A stretch of DNA of 64,000 nt from Hymenobacter sp. YC55. GTDB taxonomy: Bacteria; Bacteroidota; Bacteroidia; Cytophagales; Hymenobacteraceae. The stretch is from assembly GCF_029433095.1 (NCBI RefSeq), contig NZ_JARNTX010000001.1:1240001-1304000 (forward strand), read 5' to 3'. The notes under the pieces are model-generated. The model was not told where the DNA came from. It was given only the letters and a program-made list of their open reading frames with translations, and ran no database searches. Shown one piece after another: positions 1 through 8,680 of this stretch. Made by a program: the position numbers and the translations under genes. Numbering within the stretch: position 1 is the stretch's first letter; every line of letters begins with the position of its first letter.

Positions 1-214
1 GATACACCGTGTTTTTCCAGTCGTTTTTCACCTGATGCAAATCGGAGTGGCAGACCCCGCAGTAGAGAATGTCGATGTGCACTTCGTCGGCCTGGGGTGG
101 GTGCCGCTCGATTTCCATGCGCTTGAGGCCGTTGAAAATCGAATTAGTAGCGCCGTAAGCGGGCGTCTTGATGGTGGTAATGGTGCTAGAAGTTTCGGCA
201 GTGCTGGTTTCCAT
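1..214 (-). CDS. Zinc-dependent alcohol dehydrogenase, N-terminal part (cut by window edge)
   Basis: The reverse strand reads openly from an ATG at 214 to the window edge and gives the first 71 residues of a medium-chain dehydrogenase of the cinnamyl-alcohol/YahK type. Around residues 52-60 it carries CGVCHSDLH, the catalytic-zinc cysteine motif of that family, followed by a Trp-containing stretch usual for NADP-dependent aldehyde reductases. The family reduces aldehydes to alcohols in the cytoplasm. The rest of the gene, including the Rossmann domain, lies outside the window, so substrate and intactness cannot be judged. It is divergent from the next gene. Confidence 0.88.
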   Translation of the reverse strand, partial: METSTAETSSTITTIKTPAYGATNSIFNGLKRMEIERHPPQADEVHIDILYCGVCHSDLHQVKNDWKNTVY

Positions 215-387
215 AGGTAGAAAGATTGGTTTTGGAGGTGGAAAAGGACGTGGCATCCCGGCCAGCCGAAGCTGCCGGAGTATGAGGGAGTTACGGCCGT
301 GTTTAGTGCGTAGTTGGTTGAATTCCTTGAATAGCTAAATCTTGTTAGCCTGTGGTTGAACTTGGCGGCACCGACCTTTTCCGGAGG

Positions 388-395
388 TAGCTTTG
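388..395 (+). promoter_or_regulatory. Candidate -7 box (TAGCTTTG)
   Basis: TAGCTTTG matches the Bacteroidota housekeeping -7 consensus TAnnTTTG and lies about 50 bases before the ATG at 447. A CTTG at 361-364 could serve as the -33 element, though the 23-base spacing is a little long. Inferred by eye only. Confidence 0.35.
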
Positions 396-446
396 TTGCT
401 TTCCCGCCTATGGAAATCAGAGTGGGCGTAACAAGCACAGCAGCGT

Positions 447-1433
447 ATGCAAACCAGAAGAATGGCGCCGGTAGCACAAGGGCTACTTTTACTAGCGAGT
501 TTATTACCCTTGACTTCGGTGGCCCAAAGTAGCCGTTCAGTCACCGCCTCACCCGCACTCCCCGTGCCTCCTGGTACCGTACGTGCCGCCGAAAACCTGT
601 TTGTAGATCAAGCGGAAGTAGCTAACATCCACTGGCTGGAATACCTGCACTTCATCCGCCGCGACTCGGCGCTAACGTTCTACAACAGCCAACTCCCCGA
701 TTCCACTACCTGGCAGCCTGCCCCGACACCCAAACAAAAGGAAGCCCCCAAATCATATTTTCGTACGCCGGCCTACTTCTACTTTCCTGTTGTGGGTATC
801 AGCTACGAGCAAGCGCTGGCCTATTGCCGCTGGCGCAGTATCATGGTCAACCGTGGCTATTTCCAGAGTGCTGAGTTTCGCAAGCAGCATCCCGAATTGC
901 GCGATTATCAAGTAACAGTGGAGTACCGATTGCCCACGGAAATGGAATGGCAGCTAGGCGCCGCCGGTGGCCTGCCGTCGGGTCCGCGCCCATTTGAGGT
1001 GATACAAACCAAACCCGTTCGCAAGGCCAAAGGCCAAAAGCTAGGGGCGGCCAAAAGCTTAGTGGCTTGCCTCGATGCACAGCAACTGCCGCATCCCGCC
1101 ACTGAGGTAGCCTATGAACTGCCGTTCAACCTGAAGGAGAACTATTATTTGGCCGGCAGCAACCAACTCTTTACCTGTGTGCCTTCCACAGCGAAATTTC
1201 CCTTGCAACTCACCACAAGCGGCCCACTTAATGGCTTTGGAGTGCAACATATCATTGGCAACGTAGCCGAAATGACGGCCACCAAGGGCGTGGCCAAAGG
1301 CGGTTCTTTTAAGACTTCCGCGCAGGAACTGAAACTAGAGTCACGCCAAGTATATCAGGGGCCGCAAAGTTGGCTGGGTTTCCGGTGCGTAGCCACGGTG
1401 AAGGTACAGAGAAAGTCATCTGGAGCGCAATAG
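447..1433 (+). CDS. Secreted formylglycine-enzyme-fold (SUMF1/FGE-sulfatase) protein
   Basis: This 328-residue protein starts with a signal peptide ending near Ala-Gln 26-27. The rest resembles the FGE-sulfatase fold: an early FVDQAEVAN segment like the VT-N of the family start, a WRLPTE-like stretch (YRLPTEMEWQ), then GNVAEM, KGGSF and a terminal LGFRCV. In Bacteroidota this fold is also found in GldK/GldJ-type lipoproteins, which are not enzymes. I do not see the cysteine pair that marks true formylglycine-generating enzymes, so a structural or binding role is more likely than sulfatase activation. No lipobox is visible, so it is probably periplasmic or exported. A second FGE-fold gene lies at 8681-10621. 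Confidence 0.75.
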   Translation: MQTRRMAPVAQGLLLLASLLPLTSVAQSSRSVTASPALPVPPGTVRAAENLFVDQAEVANIHWLEYLHFIRRDSALTFYNSQLPDSTTWQPAPTPKQKEAPKSYFRTPAYFYFPVVGISYEQALAYCRWRSIMVNRGYFQSAEFRKQHPELRDYQVTVEYRLPTEMEWQLGAAGGLPSGPRPFEVIQTKPVRKAKGQKLGAAKSLVACLDAQQLPHPATEVAYELPFNLKENYYLAGSNQLFTCVPSTAKFPLQLTTSGPLNGFGVQHIIGNVAEMTATKGVAKGGSFKTSAQELKLESRQVYQGPQSWLGFRCVATVKVQRKSSGAQ

Positions 1434-1441
1434 CGCTTTTT
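1424..1441 (+). terminator. Weak intrinsic terminator over the FGE-fold gene stop
   Basis: AGCGC-AATA-GCGCT forms a five-pair stem that overlaps the stop codon and runs directly into five T residues. It is short, so this is a tentative call. Confidence 0.35.
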
Positions 1442-1718
1442 AAAGCACGATGATGTGCAAAGGCGCTTTCACGCGTCTCGACGTTAAGCGAGTCTACCAG
1501 CCCTTGTAGGTTCGGTGAAGACACCAGAGGGGTTTCGCGTATCTTTAGATAGTAGTCATTGTCACGGCGCGGCTGTCCCGTTTCACGCCCGGTGTCTAAA
1601 AAAGCACCTGGTTTTGATAAGCCATGATTACTTGCTCAACAAGACCGGGCGCCTTCTTTTTGGAGAGAATAGTAGCAACAGAATGGCTATCTACAGTACC
1701 TTCTTGGTAGGTTATGGG

Positions 1719-3032
1719 CTACTCTATCAACACTTTGCTCCGTAACAAGCCGGCATCCGTCTGTACTTCCAGCGAATACAGGCCCTTAAGCTGTTGGCTT
1801 AGGTCAAGACGTTGATCGGCAGGCAAGGCCGAGGCATGATACACTGTGCGGCCCAGTGTATCAAACACGCGTACGTTGTTGACGCGGCCCGCCGCGGTGG
1901 GCAATTGTAATGTGAAAGAGCCTGACGCGCTAGGATTAGGGAATACTTCCAGTTGAAGGGCTGATGTGTTAGCAGCGCGGTTGGCTAAAGGATTACCTAC
2001 GTAGCGTCCTATGCCTTCGTACTCATACCATGTAGTGGGAGCAGCAAATGAAGCGCGAAGATGCCAGCCAGCATCAGGCGCAGTGAATTGTATAGTTTGA
2101 TAGCTGTTGGTGCTTTCTAGTATTGTCCACGTCTGGCCGTCGTCGTACGTAACCGCTGAGCCCTTGTCACTCGCAATTCCAATCCAGTGTTCAGCGCCTG
2201 CTATGTAAGCGCGAGTGCCTGGTATAGGTGTCAATGGTCCTAGTCGGAACGGGGGGGCAGTGGCATTCTGCCAAGTCAGGCCCCCGTCGGTGCTACTCAA
2301 CATACCGCCTTGTGGAGTAGGGAGTAGTGCGTGCTGAGCATCCCGAAATACCACTCCACTTGGTGCGACCGGTATCGATTGACTACGCCACGTCAGGCCG
2401 CGGTCAGTGCTAGCCCAGAATGCAACAGGCTGTACTTGCACATTGTAGACATTGGCCCAAAGTACGCCGCTTGCTTCTCGCATACTAAGCAAAAATTGGC
2501 CTGCTGACAACACGGGTGTTGTGCTTTGCAACTGCCAGCTTATCCCCCCGTCGGTCGTGCGATATAAGGCGCCCGATACCCGATCCAACACAACGCCCTC
2601 TGTTAGACTGAAGAAGTGTAGCATGCCTGTTGGGTTAGTTACAGCAGGTAATTTGCGTAGGACCCATGTGGCCCCGCCGTCGGCGGTGGAGTACAATTCC
2701 AAAGTGGAGTTAGCTGTGCTGGTACTAGTGCGGCTCATTATTGCCCAGGCGTGCTGGGCATCTACAGCTTCTAGGGTATTAGAAGTGTAACTAGCACCGG
2801 AGGGAAGTGCTAACCCGACGTTCTGCCAAGTTTGACCACCATCAATTGTGCGCGAAAATTGAGTAGTAGAAGGTGAATAGTTAGTAAACCAAGCAGTTTG
2901 TGAATCAATAGCATCGAGTTGAGCCCTTATCAGCGGGGAATTTATCGGCACGGGGTTACTGACAGCTTGCCACTGAGCGAAGGCTGGAAGGCTACTAAGA
3001 GCTAGTAGAAGGGGTAATAAGAATTTGCGCAT
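1719..3032 (-). CDS. Secreted BNR/sortilin-like repeat protein with T9SS sorting domain
   Basis: A 437-residue secreted protein. A signal peptide (about residues 1-19, ending in AFA) is followed by four or more BNR-type repeats with the Asp-box signature, seen as TIDGGQTW, TADGGATW, TTDGGISW, STDRGLTW, STDGGLTW and YDDGQTW. This predicts a photosystem-II-stability/sialidase-like beta-propeller. The last ~80 residues (FPNPSASGSF onward, ending in VLIE) are a type A T9SS C-terminal sorting domain, so the protein should cross the outer membrane and be anchored or released there. No sialidase catalytic residues are recognisable and the ligand is unknown. It converges on the gene at 447-1433. Confidence 0.85.
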   Translation of the reverse strand: MRKFLLPLLLALSSLPAFAQWQAVSNPVPINSPLIRAQLDAIDSQTAWFTNYSPSTTQFSRTIDGGQTWQNVGLALPSGASYTSNTLEAVDAQHAWAIMSRTSTSTANSTLELYSTADGGATWVLRKLPAVTNPTGMLHFFSLTEGVVLDRVSGALYRTTDGGISWQLQSTTPVLSAGQFLLSMREASGVLWANVYNVQVQPVAFWASTDRGLTWRSQSIPVAPSGVVFRDAQHALLPTPQGGMLSSTDGGLTWQNATAPPFRLGPLTPIPGTRAYIAGAEHWIGIASDKGSAVTYDDGQTWTILESTNSYQTIQFTAPDAGWHLRASFAAPTTWYEYEGIGRYVGNPLANRAANTSALQLEVFPNPSASGSFTLQLPTAAGRVNNVRVFDTLGRTVYHASALPADQRLDLSQQLKGLYSLEVQTDAGLLRSKVLIE

Positions 3033-3362
3033 GATGTAGAGGTAAGATGCCGAAGCGAAGAATTATTGTAAGCTGTGTCACTAATAACAAGGAGGACTAG
3101 TATCCTCATGACCAGTGGCTCGACTTAAGGGTTGCATCACTTTAGTATATCATTGGTGATAGGGGAATTCATGACGCAATACCCAAGTGCTTCAATGAAT
3201 GAATTGATATTCTAGGTGAGCAGAACTGATGTGGTTCTCTACTAGTGGCTTTGTTCACTAGCCTAACTTCTGCACACCTCAACCGACTTTTTCTCCTGTT
3301 ATCTTTGTTGATTCCTTGCTGCCCATAGCAGCGCCATCATCACTTCAGCGAGAATCAACGAA
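3033..3362. other. Intergenic region between divergent genes
   Basis: About 330 bases separate the start of the BNR protein from the start of topB. I see no ORF worth keeping. The only recognisable element is the candidate -7 box at 3300-3307. Confidence 0.6.
3300..3307 (+). promoter_or_regulatory. Candidate topB -7 box (TATCTTTG)
   Basis: TATCTTTG matches the Bacteroidota -7 consensus TAnnTTTG 56 bases before the TTG start of topB. No clear -33 TTTG is visible at the expected distance. Confidence 0.4.
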
Positions 3363-5909
3363 TTGAAAGTCTGTATTGCCGAAAAGCCGAGCGTTGCCCG
3401 TGAAATCGCCACCGTATTGGGGGCCAACCGCCGCATGGATGGCTACTACGAGGGCAACGGCTACCAGGTCACCTGGACGTTCGGCCACTTCTGCCAGCTC
3501 CGGGAGCCCGAGGACTACCGCACCGAATGGAAGCGCTGGAGCATCCACGACCTGCCCATGCTGCCCGAAACCTTCGGCATCAAGCTCATGCGCCGCGACG
3601 ACGGCGTAGTGCGGCAGTTCACCGTTATCAAAAACCTGCTCGCTGATGCCGAGGAGGTGATAAACTGCGGCGACGCCGGGCAGGAGGGGGAGGTAATTCA
3701 GCGGTGGGTGCTGATGGAAGCCAAGTACCGCAAGCCCTTCAAGCGCCTCTGGATTTCCTCGCTCACCGAAGAAGCTATCCGCCAGGGCTTTGCCAACCTG
3801 CGCGACGGAGCCGAGTTCGACAAGCTTTATCAAGCCGGCAAGAGCCGCGCCGTCGGCGACTGGCTGCTCGGGCTGAACGCCACGCGCTTGTTTACGCTCA
3901 AGTACGCCGCCGGCCAGCGGCAGGTGCTCAGCCTCGGCCGCGTGCAAACGCCCACGCTGGCGCTGCTAGTAGACCGGTACCACGAAATCCAAAATTTCAA
4001 GCCGGAGCCGTATTGGGTGTTGCGCACCGAATACCGCGGCACCATGTTCAGCCACGTTGCGCCTCCCAAGAAAGGCAAGGCCGACGACGATGAACCTGAT
4101 GAAAAGGCCCGCCTGAAAGCGCGCGGCTACTTCGTTAGCCAAGAAGAAGCCGATGCTGCCATGGCTGCCGTGAAGGACGTGCCCCTGACCGTAACGGGCG
4201 TCGAAATCAAAAAAGGGTACGAAACGCCTCCTTCGTTGTTTGACCTGACTTCCTTGCAGGTGCAGTGCAACAACCAGTTGGGACTTTCGGCCGAGGACAC
4301 GCTCAAGACGGTGCAGAGCCTCTACGAGAAGAAAGTGGTGAGCTACCCGCGCGTAGACACCACCTTCCTGCCCGACGACCAGTACGGGAAAATCCCGGAT
4401 ATTCTGCGCGGCTTAGGTGGCTACGCGGGCCTCACGGCGCCGTTGTTGGCCACCAAAATCCGCAAGAGCACGAAGGTCTTCAACAACAATAAAGTCACCG
4501 ACCACCACGCCATCATCCCGACGGGTGCCAGTGCCAACGGCCTCGGCGGCCACGAAAGCAGCGTTTACGACATCATCGTGCGCCGGTTTCTGGCCGCCTT
4601 CTACCCCGACTGCGAAGTCTCAAACACCACCGTAACGGCCGAGGCGGGCGGTTACCCGTTCCGCGTGCGGGGCCGCCAGATTCTGAACCCTGGCTGGCGC
4701 GTGGTGTACGGCGACCCGGAAAAGCAGCAGGCTCCCTCGGCGCCCAAAGCAGCGGGCGAAGGCGACGATGATGTCGTAAGCACCGTGCTGCCCACCTTCG
4801 TGAAAGACGAAAGCGGCCCCCACAAGCCCCGCCTCGACCAGAAAGTAACGCAGCCCCCGCGCGAGTATTCCGAGGCCATGCTGTTGCGCGGCATGGAAAC
4901 CGCCGGCCGCAACGTGGACGACGATGAACTGCGGTTGGCCATGAAGGAGAACGGCATCGGGCGCCCGAGTACCCGCGCCGCCATCATCGAAACGCTGTTC
5001 AAGCGCGGCTACATCGTGCGCGACAAGAAGAAGATTTTGCCTACGGCCACTGGCGTTGAACTCATCGGTCTGATCCGCAACCCCACGCTCAAATCGGCGG
5101 AGTTGACGGGGCAATGGGAGCGGAAGCTGCGCCAGATAGAAGCCGGCAATCTTGATGCTGGCTTGTTTCTGGATGAGCTCAAGCAGCTGGTGCGCGAAAT
5201 GGTGCAGGAAGTGAAGCAGGATGGTTCGGGCCGCGGCATCACCGTGAGCAAAACCGAGTTAGCCGACCTCACAGGCCAGAAAAAAGCTGCCGCCACCAAA
5301 GCTAATCCGCCTAAAGCGGCACCTACCCCTGCCGTTCCCGGCGCGCTCGGGCCATGTCCGGCCTGCGGCAACGGCCACGTGCTACGCGGTAAAACGGCTT
5401 TCGGCTGCTCCCGTTGGCGCGAAGGCTGCCAGTTCCGGCTACCCACCGAGTTTGAAGGCAAGAAGCTTACCGACAAACAGATGCAGCCGTTGCTAGCTAA
5501 GGGCCGCACACCGGTTATCAAAGGCTTCGTGGATGATGCCGGCCAGAAGTTCGACGCCGCCATTCGCCTCACCCCACAGCGCACCCTGGAACTGGTGCGC
5601 GCCGCCGAAAGCAAACCCACAACCTCTACCGACCCCGGCCAGATTCCATGCCCGGTGTGCCGCCTCGGTACTATGCTCAAAGGCAAAGCTGCCTACGGCT
5701 GCTCCCGTTTCCGCGAAGACTGCCAATTCCGGGTGCCGTTCGAGTGGGGTGGAAAAACTCTGAGCGACACGCAGATGAACCAGCTGCTGCGCAAAGGCAA
5801 GACCGGGGTCATTCGTGGCTTTGTGTCGGCTAAGTCGGGCCAGCGGTACGAGGCGGTGCTGCAAATCAACCCGGAAGGCCGCATTGAACCAGTATTCGGG
5901 CAGGGATAG
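3363..5909 (+). CDS. topB: DNA topoisomerase III (type IA)
   Basis: An 848-residue type IA topoisomerase that relaxes and decatenates DNA through a transient 5'-phosphotyrosine. The start is TTG: the conserved family N-terminus KVCIAEKPSVAREIA begins at this codon, and the frame upstream reaches a stop at 3309 without any ATG. The Toprim metal site is GDAGQEGE (residues 103-110), the variant common in Bacteroidota copies. The active-site tyrosine is Tyr328 in SYPRVDT. Two C-terminal repeats each carry a four-cysteine zinc motif (CPACG...GCSRWREGC and CPVCR...GCSRFREDC) followed by a GK-L-D-QM segment. A candidate -7 box lies at 3300-3307. No integrative-element genes are adjacent, so this is probably the chromosomal copy. 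Confidence 0.97.
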   Translation: MKVCIAEKPSVAREIATVLGANRRMDGYYEGNGYQVTWTFGHFCQLREPEDYRTEWKRWSIHDLPMLPETFGIKLMRRDDGVVRQFTVIKNLLADAEEVINCGDAGQEGEVIQRWVLMEAKYRKPFKRLWISSLTEEAIRQGFANLRDGAEFDKLYQAGKSRAVGDWLLGLNATRLFTLKYAAGQRQVLSLGRVQTPTLALLVDRYHEIQNFKPEPYWVLRTEYRGTMFSHVAPPKKGKADDDEPDEKARLKARGYFVSQEEADAAMAAVKDVPLTVTGVEIKKGYETPPSLFDLTSLQVQCNNQLGLSAEDTLKTVQSLYEKKVVSYPRVDTTFLPDDQYGKIPDILRGLGGYAGLTAPLLATKIRKSTKVFNNNKVTDHHAIIPTGASANGLGGHESSVYDIIVRRFLAAFYPDCEVSNTTVTAEAGGYPFRVRGRQILNPGWRVVYGDPEKQQAPSAPKAAGEGDDDVVSTVLPTFVKDESGPHKPRLDQKVTQPPREYSEAMLLRGMETAGRNVDDDELRLAMKENGIGRPSTRAAIIETLFKRGYIVRDKKKILPTATGVELIGLIRNPTLKSAELTGQWERKLRQIEAGNLDAGLFLDELKQLVREMVQEVKQDGSGRGITVSKTELADLTGQKKAAATKANPPKAAPTPAVPGALGPCPACGNGHVLRGKTAFGCSRWREGCQFRLPTEFEGKKLTDKQMQPLLAKGRTPVIKGFVDDAGQKFDAAIRLTPQRTLELVRAAESKPTTSTDPGQIPCPVCRLGTMLKGKAAYGCSRFREDCQFRVPFEWGGKTLSDTQMNQLLRKGKTGVIRGFVSAKSGQRYEAVLQINPEGRIEPVFGQG

Positions 5910-5943
5910 AGGAAACTGTTTGCTTAAGTAGTATACTGCCTGC

Positions 5944-6207
5944 ATGAATCAGTCTACCTTCTTCCCGCGTTTGGCTGCCTATTGTATGGGCTTGCCGGTG
6001 CTGCTAGTCATTTATTTGTCTTCACGGAGCATCATATCCATAGAGGTAATGTTTCCGCTGTTAGTGGTAACACTGTTTGCTAGCATTTGGGGGCAAGCAC
6101 GAATTCGGAGCAGCTATCCTCAGGATTTCAGCCTACGTGTGGAGTGGATAGCGTTTGGCGTATTTACAGCGCTAGTAGTGACGTATAGCGTATACACGTT
6201 CATGTAA
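5944..6207 (+). CDS. Small hydrophobic membrane protein
   Basis: An 87-residue protein whose sequence is mostly three hydrophobic stretches (roughly 10-25, 33-50 and 66-85), so it is probably an inner-membrane protein with two or three helices. I recognise no family. It starts 34 bases after topB on the same strand and is followed 20 bases later by the DUF2905 gene, so the three may be cotranscribed. The reading frame is supported by position and the clear membrane pattern only. Confidence 0.6.
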   Translation: MNQSTFFPRLAAYCMGLPVLLVIYLSSRSIISIEVMFPLLVVTLFASIWGQARIRSSYPQDFSLRVEWIAFGVFTALVVTYSVYTFM

Positions 6208-6227
6208 CAGCTAACTCAGGGTCGGCT

Positions 6228-6455
6228 ATGACTCCCCAACTTGGTAAAACGCTCGTCCTTCTCGGCCTTGCCGTTGCGGCCCTTGGCAGTTTCTTGTGGC
6301 TTGGAGGTGGCTCGTTGCTTAGCTGGTTCGGCCGGCTGCCAGGTGATATTCGCGTTGAGCGGCCCGGCTTCCGGCTGTATGCGCCCATCGTATCAATGCT
6401 GCTGATTAGTTTGCTGCTGAGTGGAATTATGTGGCTGGTGAGGCGGCTGAGCTAA
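6228..6455 (+). CDS. DUF2905 family membrane protein
   Basis: A 75-residue protein with the DUF2905 pattern: one N-terminal helix (about 8-28), a central loop with LPGDIRVERPGFRLYAP, then a second helix (about 53-70). The GDI-(R/K)-E segment between two helices is typical of this family of unknown function. It ends four bases from the stop of the converging Lgt-like gene, with no terminator between them, so the two transcripts probably overlap at their 3' ends. Confidence 0.85.
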   Translation: MTPQLGKTLVLLGLAVAALGSFLWLGGGSLLSWFGRLPGDIRVERPGFRLYAPIVSMLLISLLLSGIMWLVRRLS

Positions 6456-6459
6456 AAAC

Positions 6460-8268
6460 TTATCGGCCATTTGGTAGGTCGTAGCGCACTTGCAAATGCA
6501 ACTGACGGAACTCACGGCCACCTAGTGTTAAATAGGGTAGCACTTTCAAGCGAGGTGCCACCTGCAAACTGGACTCTAGGAAAAATGCTTGGTTACGGCT
6601 ACCCGTAGGGGTAGGGTAGCCAACTCCAGTAGCAAGCCCTGCCAATAAACTGTAGCGTCCACCCGAGTGGAATCTGGAGCCGATACCTACGCGGGAAGCT
6701 GGGTTGCCAAGGCCTTGGTTGGGTGTATTAAGGTCGCCTTGAACATAGATATACTCCCGCCGTCCAAGCCAGACCGTGAAGTGTGGAGCTATTGCTTTGG
6801 ATTTGTAGGTATCGCCTTTCAACGCGTAATAGCCTGACGGCCCAATGATCAAGCCGCCGCCAATGCCTATGCTACGCCGGTTTATCATGACATGGGGGTT
6901 AAGGCCTATAAGTGTCTTGGTCTTTATAGGCTCTGATACATCTAAAGCCTGTTGCTCATCCCGGCCTACCGTCAATCGAACACCTACTTCGTTTTCCGCC
7001 TCAGAAGATTTTGAGCGTGGATGCCAAGTGCTAGTTGCGTCAACGCTGACCGATTTGTACTTATGATGAAAAGGGCGGACAGGGGGCCCGTTTCCACATC
7101 CTTCCGAATCGTAGGGTTGCTGTTCTCGGTTGAATTCTCCGCTGCCACCACCAACTGCTGCCGACCAATGCTGTCCATTGCCAGTTGAATCGACGGGCAC
7201 TTGGTTGGTAAAGAGCAGTATGGCCGACATAAGAGCCAAGGGCAAGCCGACTCGTTGGGTGGTCATGGCGCCATGCAACACGGTGCCCGTAGCTAGTACA
7301 ATTACAGCGAGTAGCACCGTTTTCACTACCATCAGCTCTGGGAAGGTAAGCGCACCTACGGGTAGTAAGATGGTACTGGTTAACAAGCCTACCACAACTA
7401 GTAGATTGCGCACTGGCTGATTGGCGGGTACAGCCTCTGGTACGGGTGACACAAAGCGAGTTCGATACGTCAGGAAACCCCAGGCGCTTAGCAAAAGCAC
7501 CGCGTAGGGCAGTAATACCCATTGCAGTTCAAGCATGGAAAAGCTTCCGAGCGTGACAGCAGTTGCGCCAACTGGTTCTCCGGCCGGGTCGCGCCAGAAC
7601 TCGATGACAAACCGCCCCAGCACGAGTAATCCAGCTTGCAACAGGGCCCAGCTGCCCGCTGGCCACTGGCGGTGGCGTGTCAGCCAGAGCACTAGGCCGG
7701 AGCCAGCGCATAGCAGCAGCGTGTAAAGCTGCGTGGGGTGGACCGCTAACGAGTGCGCCGCCCCCGCTGGCAGCAAACCCTGCTGTTGCTGCCAATAGTA
7801 AGGCAACGTACCTGCCGCATACTTAAGGCCCCAACTGCCATCTGTGGGTTCACCAAAGCAGCACCCCGTCAGTAGGCAGCCCATACATTGCACGACCAGG
7901 CCCGCACAAAATGGCATCGCAAACGCATCAACTACATGCCAGCTAAAGCCTAGCCAGCGGCGCAACAGCACTATGGCCACCATAAAACCTAATCCGCCGC
8001 CCAGCACCGAGCGAGCCGTAGTAGTTGGCCACGCTCCGTGTTGCAGCACAGACCATGCTTCGGTGGGTAGGGTTATCAACTTGGTGCCCACAATGAAGGC
8101 CAGCGTGCTAGCAGCCAAGAGCACCAGCCAGGTTTGGAGCGGGTAGCCGCGCTGATAGCCTGCACGCAATAGCAACGCCAGCTGCACTGCAAAAGCCAGC
8201 ACATAGCAGATAGTGTAGTAATGATGCCCCTCGGGTGAAGGCAATAGAAGGGTAGTGAATATTGGCAT
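6460..8268 (-). CDS. Prolipoprotein diacylglyceryl transferase-like membrane protein with extra C-terminal domain
   Basis: The first ~345 residues form a polytopic membrane domain of the Lgt family, which moves diacylglycerol from phosphatidylglycerol to lipoprotein cysteines. Family-like elements are GCLLTGCCFG (about 130-139), HPTQLY (about 177-182) and RFVIEFWRD (about 219-227). Beyond the last helix there is a ~240-residue tail with a Gly/aromatic-rich C-terminal stretch (GIGGGLIIGPSGYY, RVGIGSRFHSGGRYSL) that looks like outer-membrane beta strands. Normal Lgt proteins are about 260-300 residues, so this is a fusion or a divergent paralogue. I used ATG 8268; a GTG at 8274 is also possible. 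The arginine-rich Lgt signature (RxGN) is not seen, so transferase activity is uncertain. Confidence 0.7.
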   Translation of the reverse strand: MPIFTTLLLPSPEGHHYYTICYVLAFAVQLALLLRAGYQRGYPLQTWLVLLAASTLAFIVGTKLITLPTEAWSVLQHGAWPTTTARSVLGGGLGFMVAIVLLRRWLGFSWHVVDAFAMPFCAGLVVQCMGCLLTGCCFGEPTDGSWGLKYAAGTLPYYWQQQQGLLPAGAAHSLAVHPTQLYTLLLCAGSGLVLWLTRHRQWPAGSWALLQAGLLVLGRFVIEFWRDPAGEPVGATAVTLGSFSMLELQWVLLPYAVLLLSAWGFLTYRTRFVSPVPEAVPANQPVRNLLVVVGLLTSTILLPVGALTFPELMVVKTVLLAVIVLATGTVLHGAMTTQRVGLPLALMSAILLFTNQVPVDSTGNGQHWSAAVGGGSGEFNREQQPYDSEGCGNGPPVRPFHHKYKSVSVDATSTWHPRSKSSEAENEVGVRLTVGRDEQQALDVSEPIKTKTLIGLNPHVMINRRSIGIGGGLIIGPSGYYALKGDTYKSKAIAPHFTVWLGRREYIYVQGDLNTPNQGLGNPASRVGIGSRFHSGGRYSLLAGLATGVGYPTPTGSRNQAFFLESSLQVAPRLKVLPYLTLGGREFRQLHLQVRYDLPNGR

Positions 8269-8680
8269 GGACACTGGTAATAAAGCTGAGTAGCAACTGC
8301 AGATCAGCAGGGAGTTAAATCGTCGTTGAAAACTCGGAAGCCGCTCTTTGATCTTTTGTTCTCAAAGAGCGGCCTCATAACCGAGTAGCATAAATGAATA
8401 GTAAACAGAGTCAGGTTTAATGGCTTATTGGACTTCGTAATTAGGTAGGCTGATACATCTAATATTGGTCGTATACGCTTGGGCTCTGATATATCTCCTA
8501 AACTAAATAATAGCCTCGTTGCGACTAAGCCAAAGTTGCAAGTATTTAGACTTCATATACTACAGGTAATATTGTGCAAAGAGCTATAAAATAGATGTTT
8601 ATAATATCGTTATAGGGATTTTATAGACGCGCTGGTCTACCAGTTTTTGCAAGGTCTCAAGCTTTTAGATTCTTACCAAC
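8269..8680. other. AT-rich intergenic region with a long hairpin
   Basis: No convincing gene is present. It holds the hairpin at 8332-8386 and a long AT-rich stretch (about 8390-8660). It separates two genes on the reverse strand, so it should contain the 3' end of the T9SS FGE-fold transcript and the promoter of the Lgt-like gene. Confidence 0.6.
8332..8386 (-). terminator. Hairpin downstream of the T9SS FGE-fold gene
   Basis: A perfect 12-base-pair stem (8340-8351 with 8362-8373, arm GCCGCTCTTTGA) with a 10-base loop is extended by an outer ACTCGG/CCGAGT pairing (8332-8337 with 8381-8386). On the reverse strand it is followed by a modest T-rich run. It most likely ends the transcript from 8681-10621. 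Confidence 0.6.

Noticed and set aside
28..477. Reverse-strand open frame of 149 residues
   Set aside because: It overlaps the alcohol dehydrogenase start and the FGE-fold gene, and its sequence is low in any family pattern.
1515..1745. Forward-strand open frame of 76 residues
   Set aside because: It runs into the 3' end of the BNR protein and has no recognisable features.
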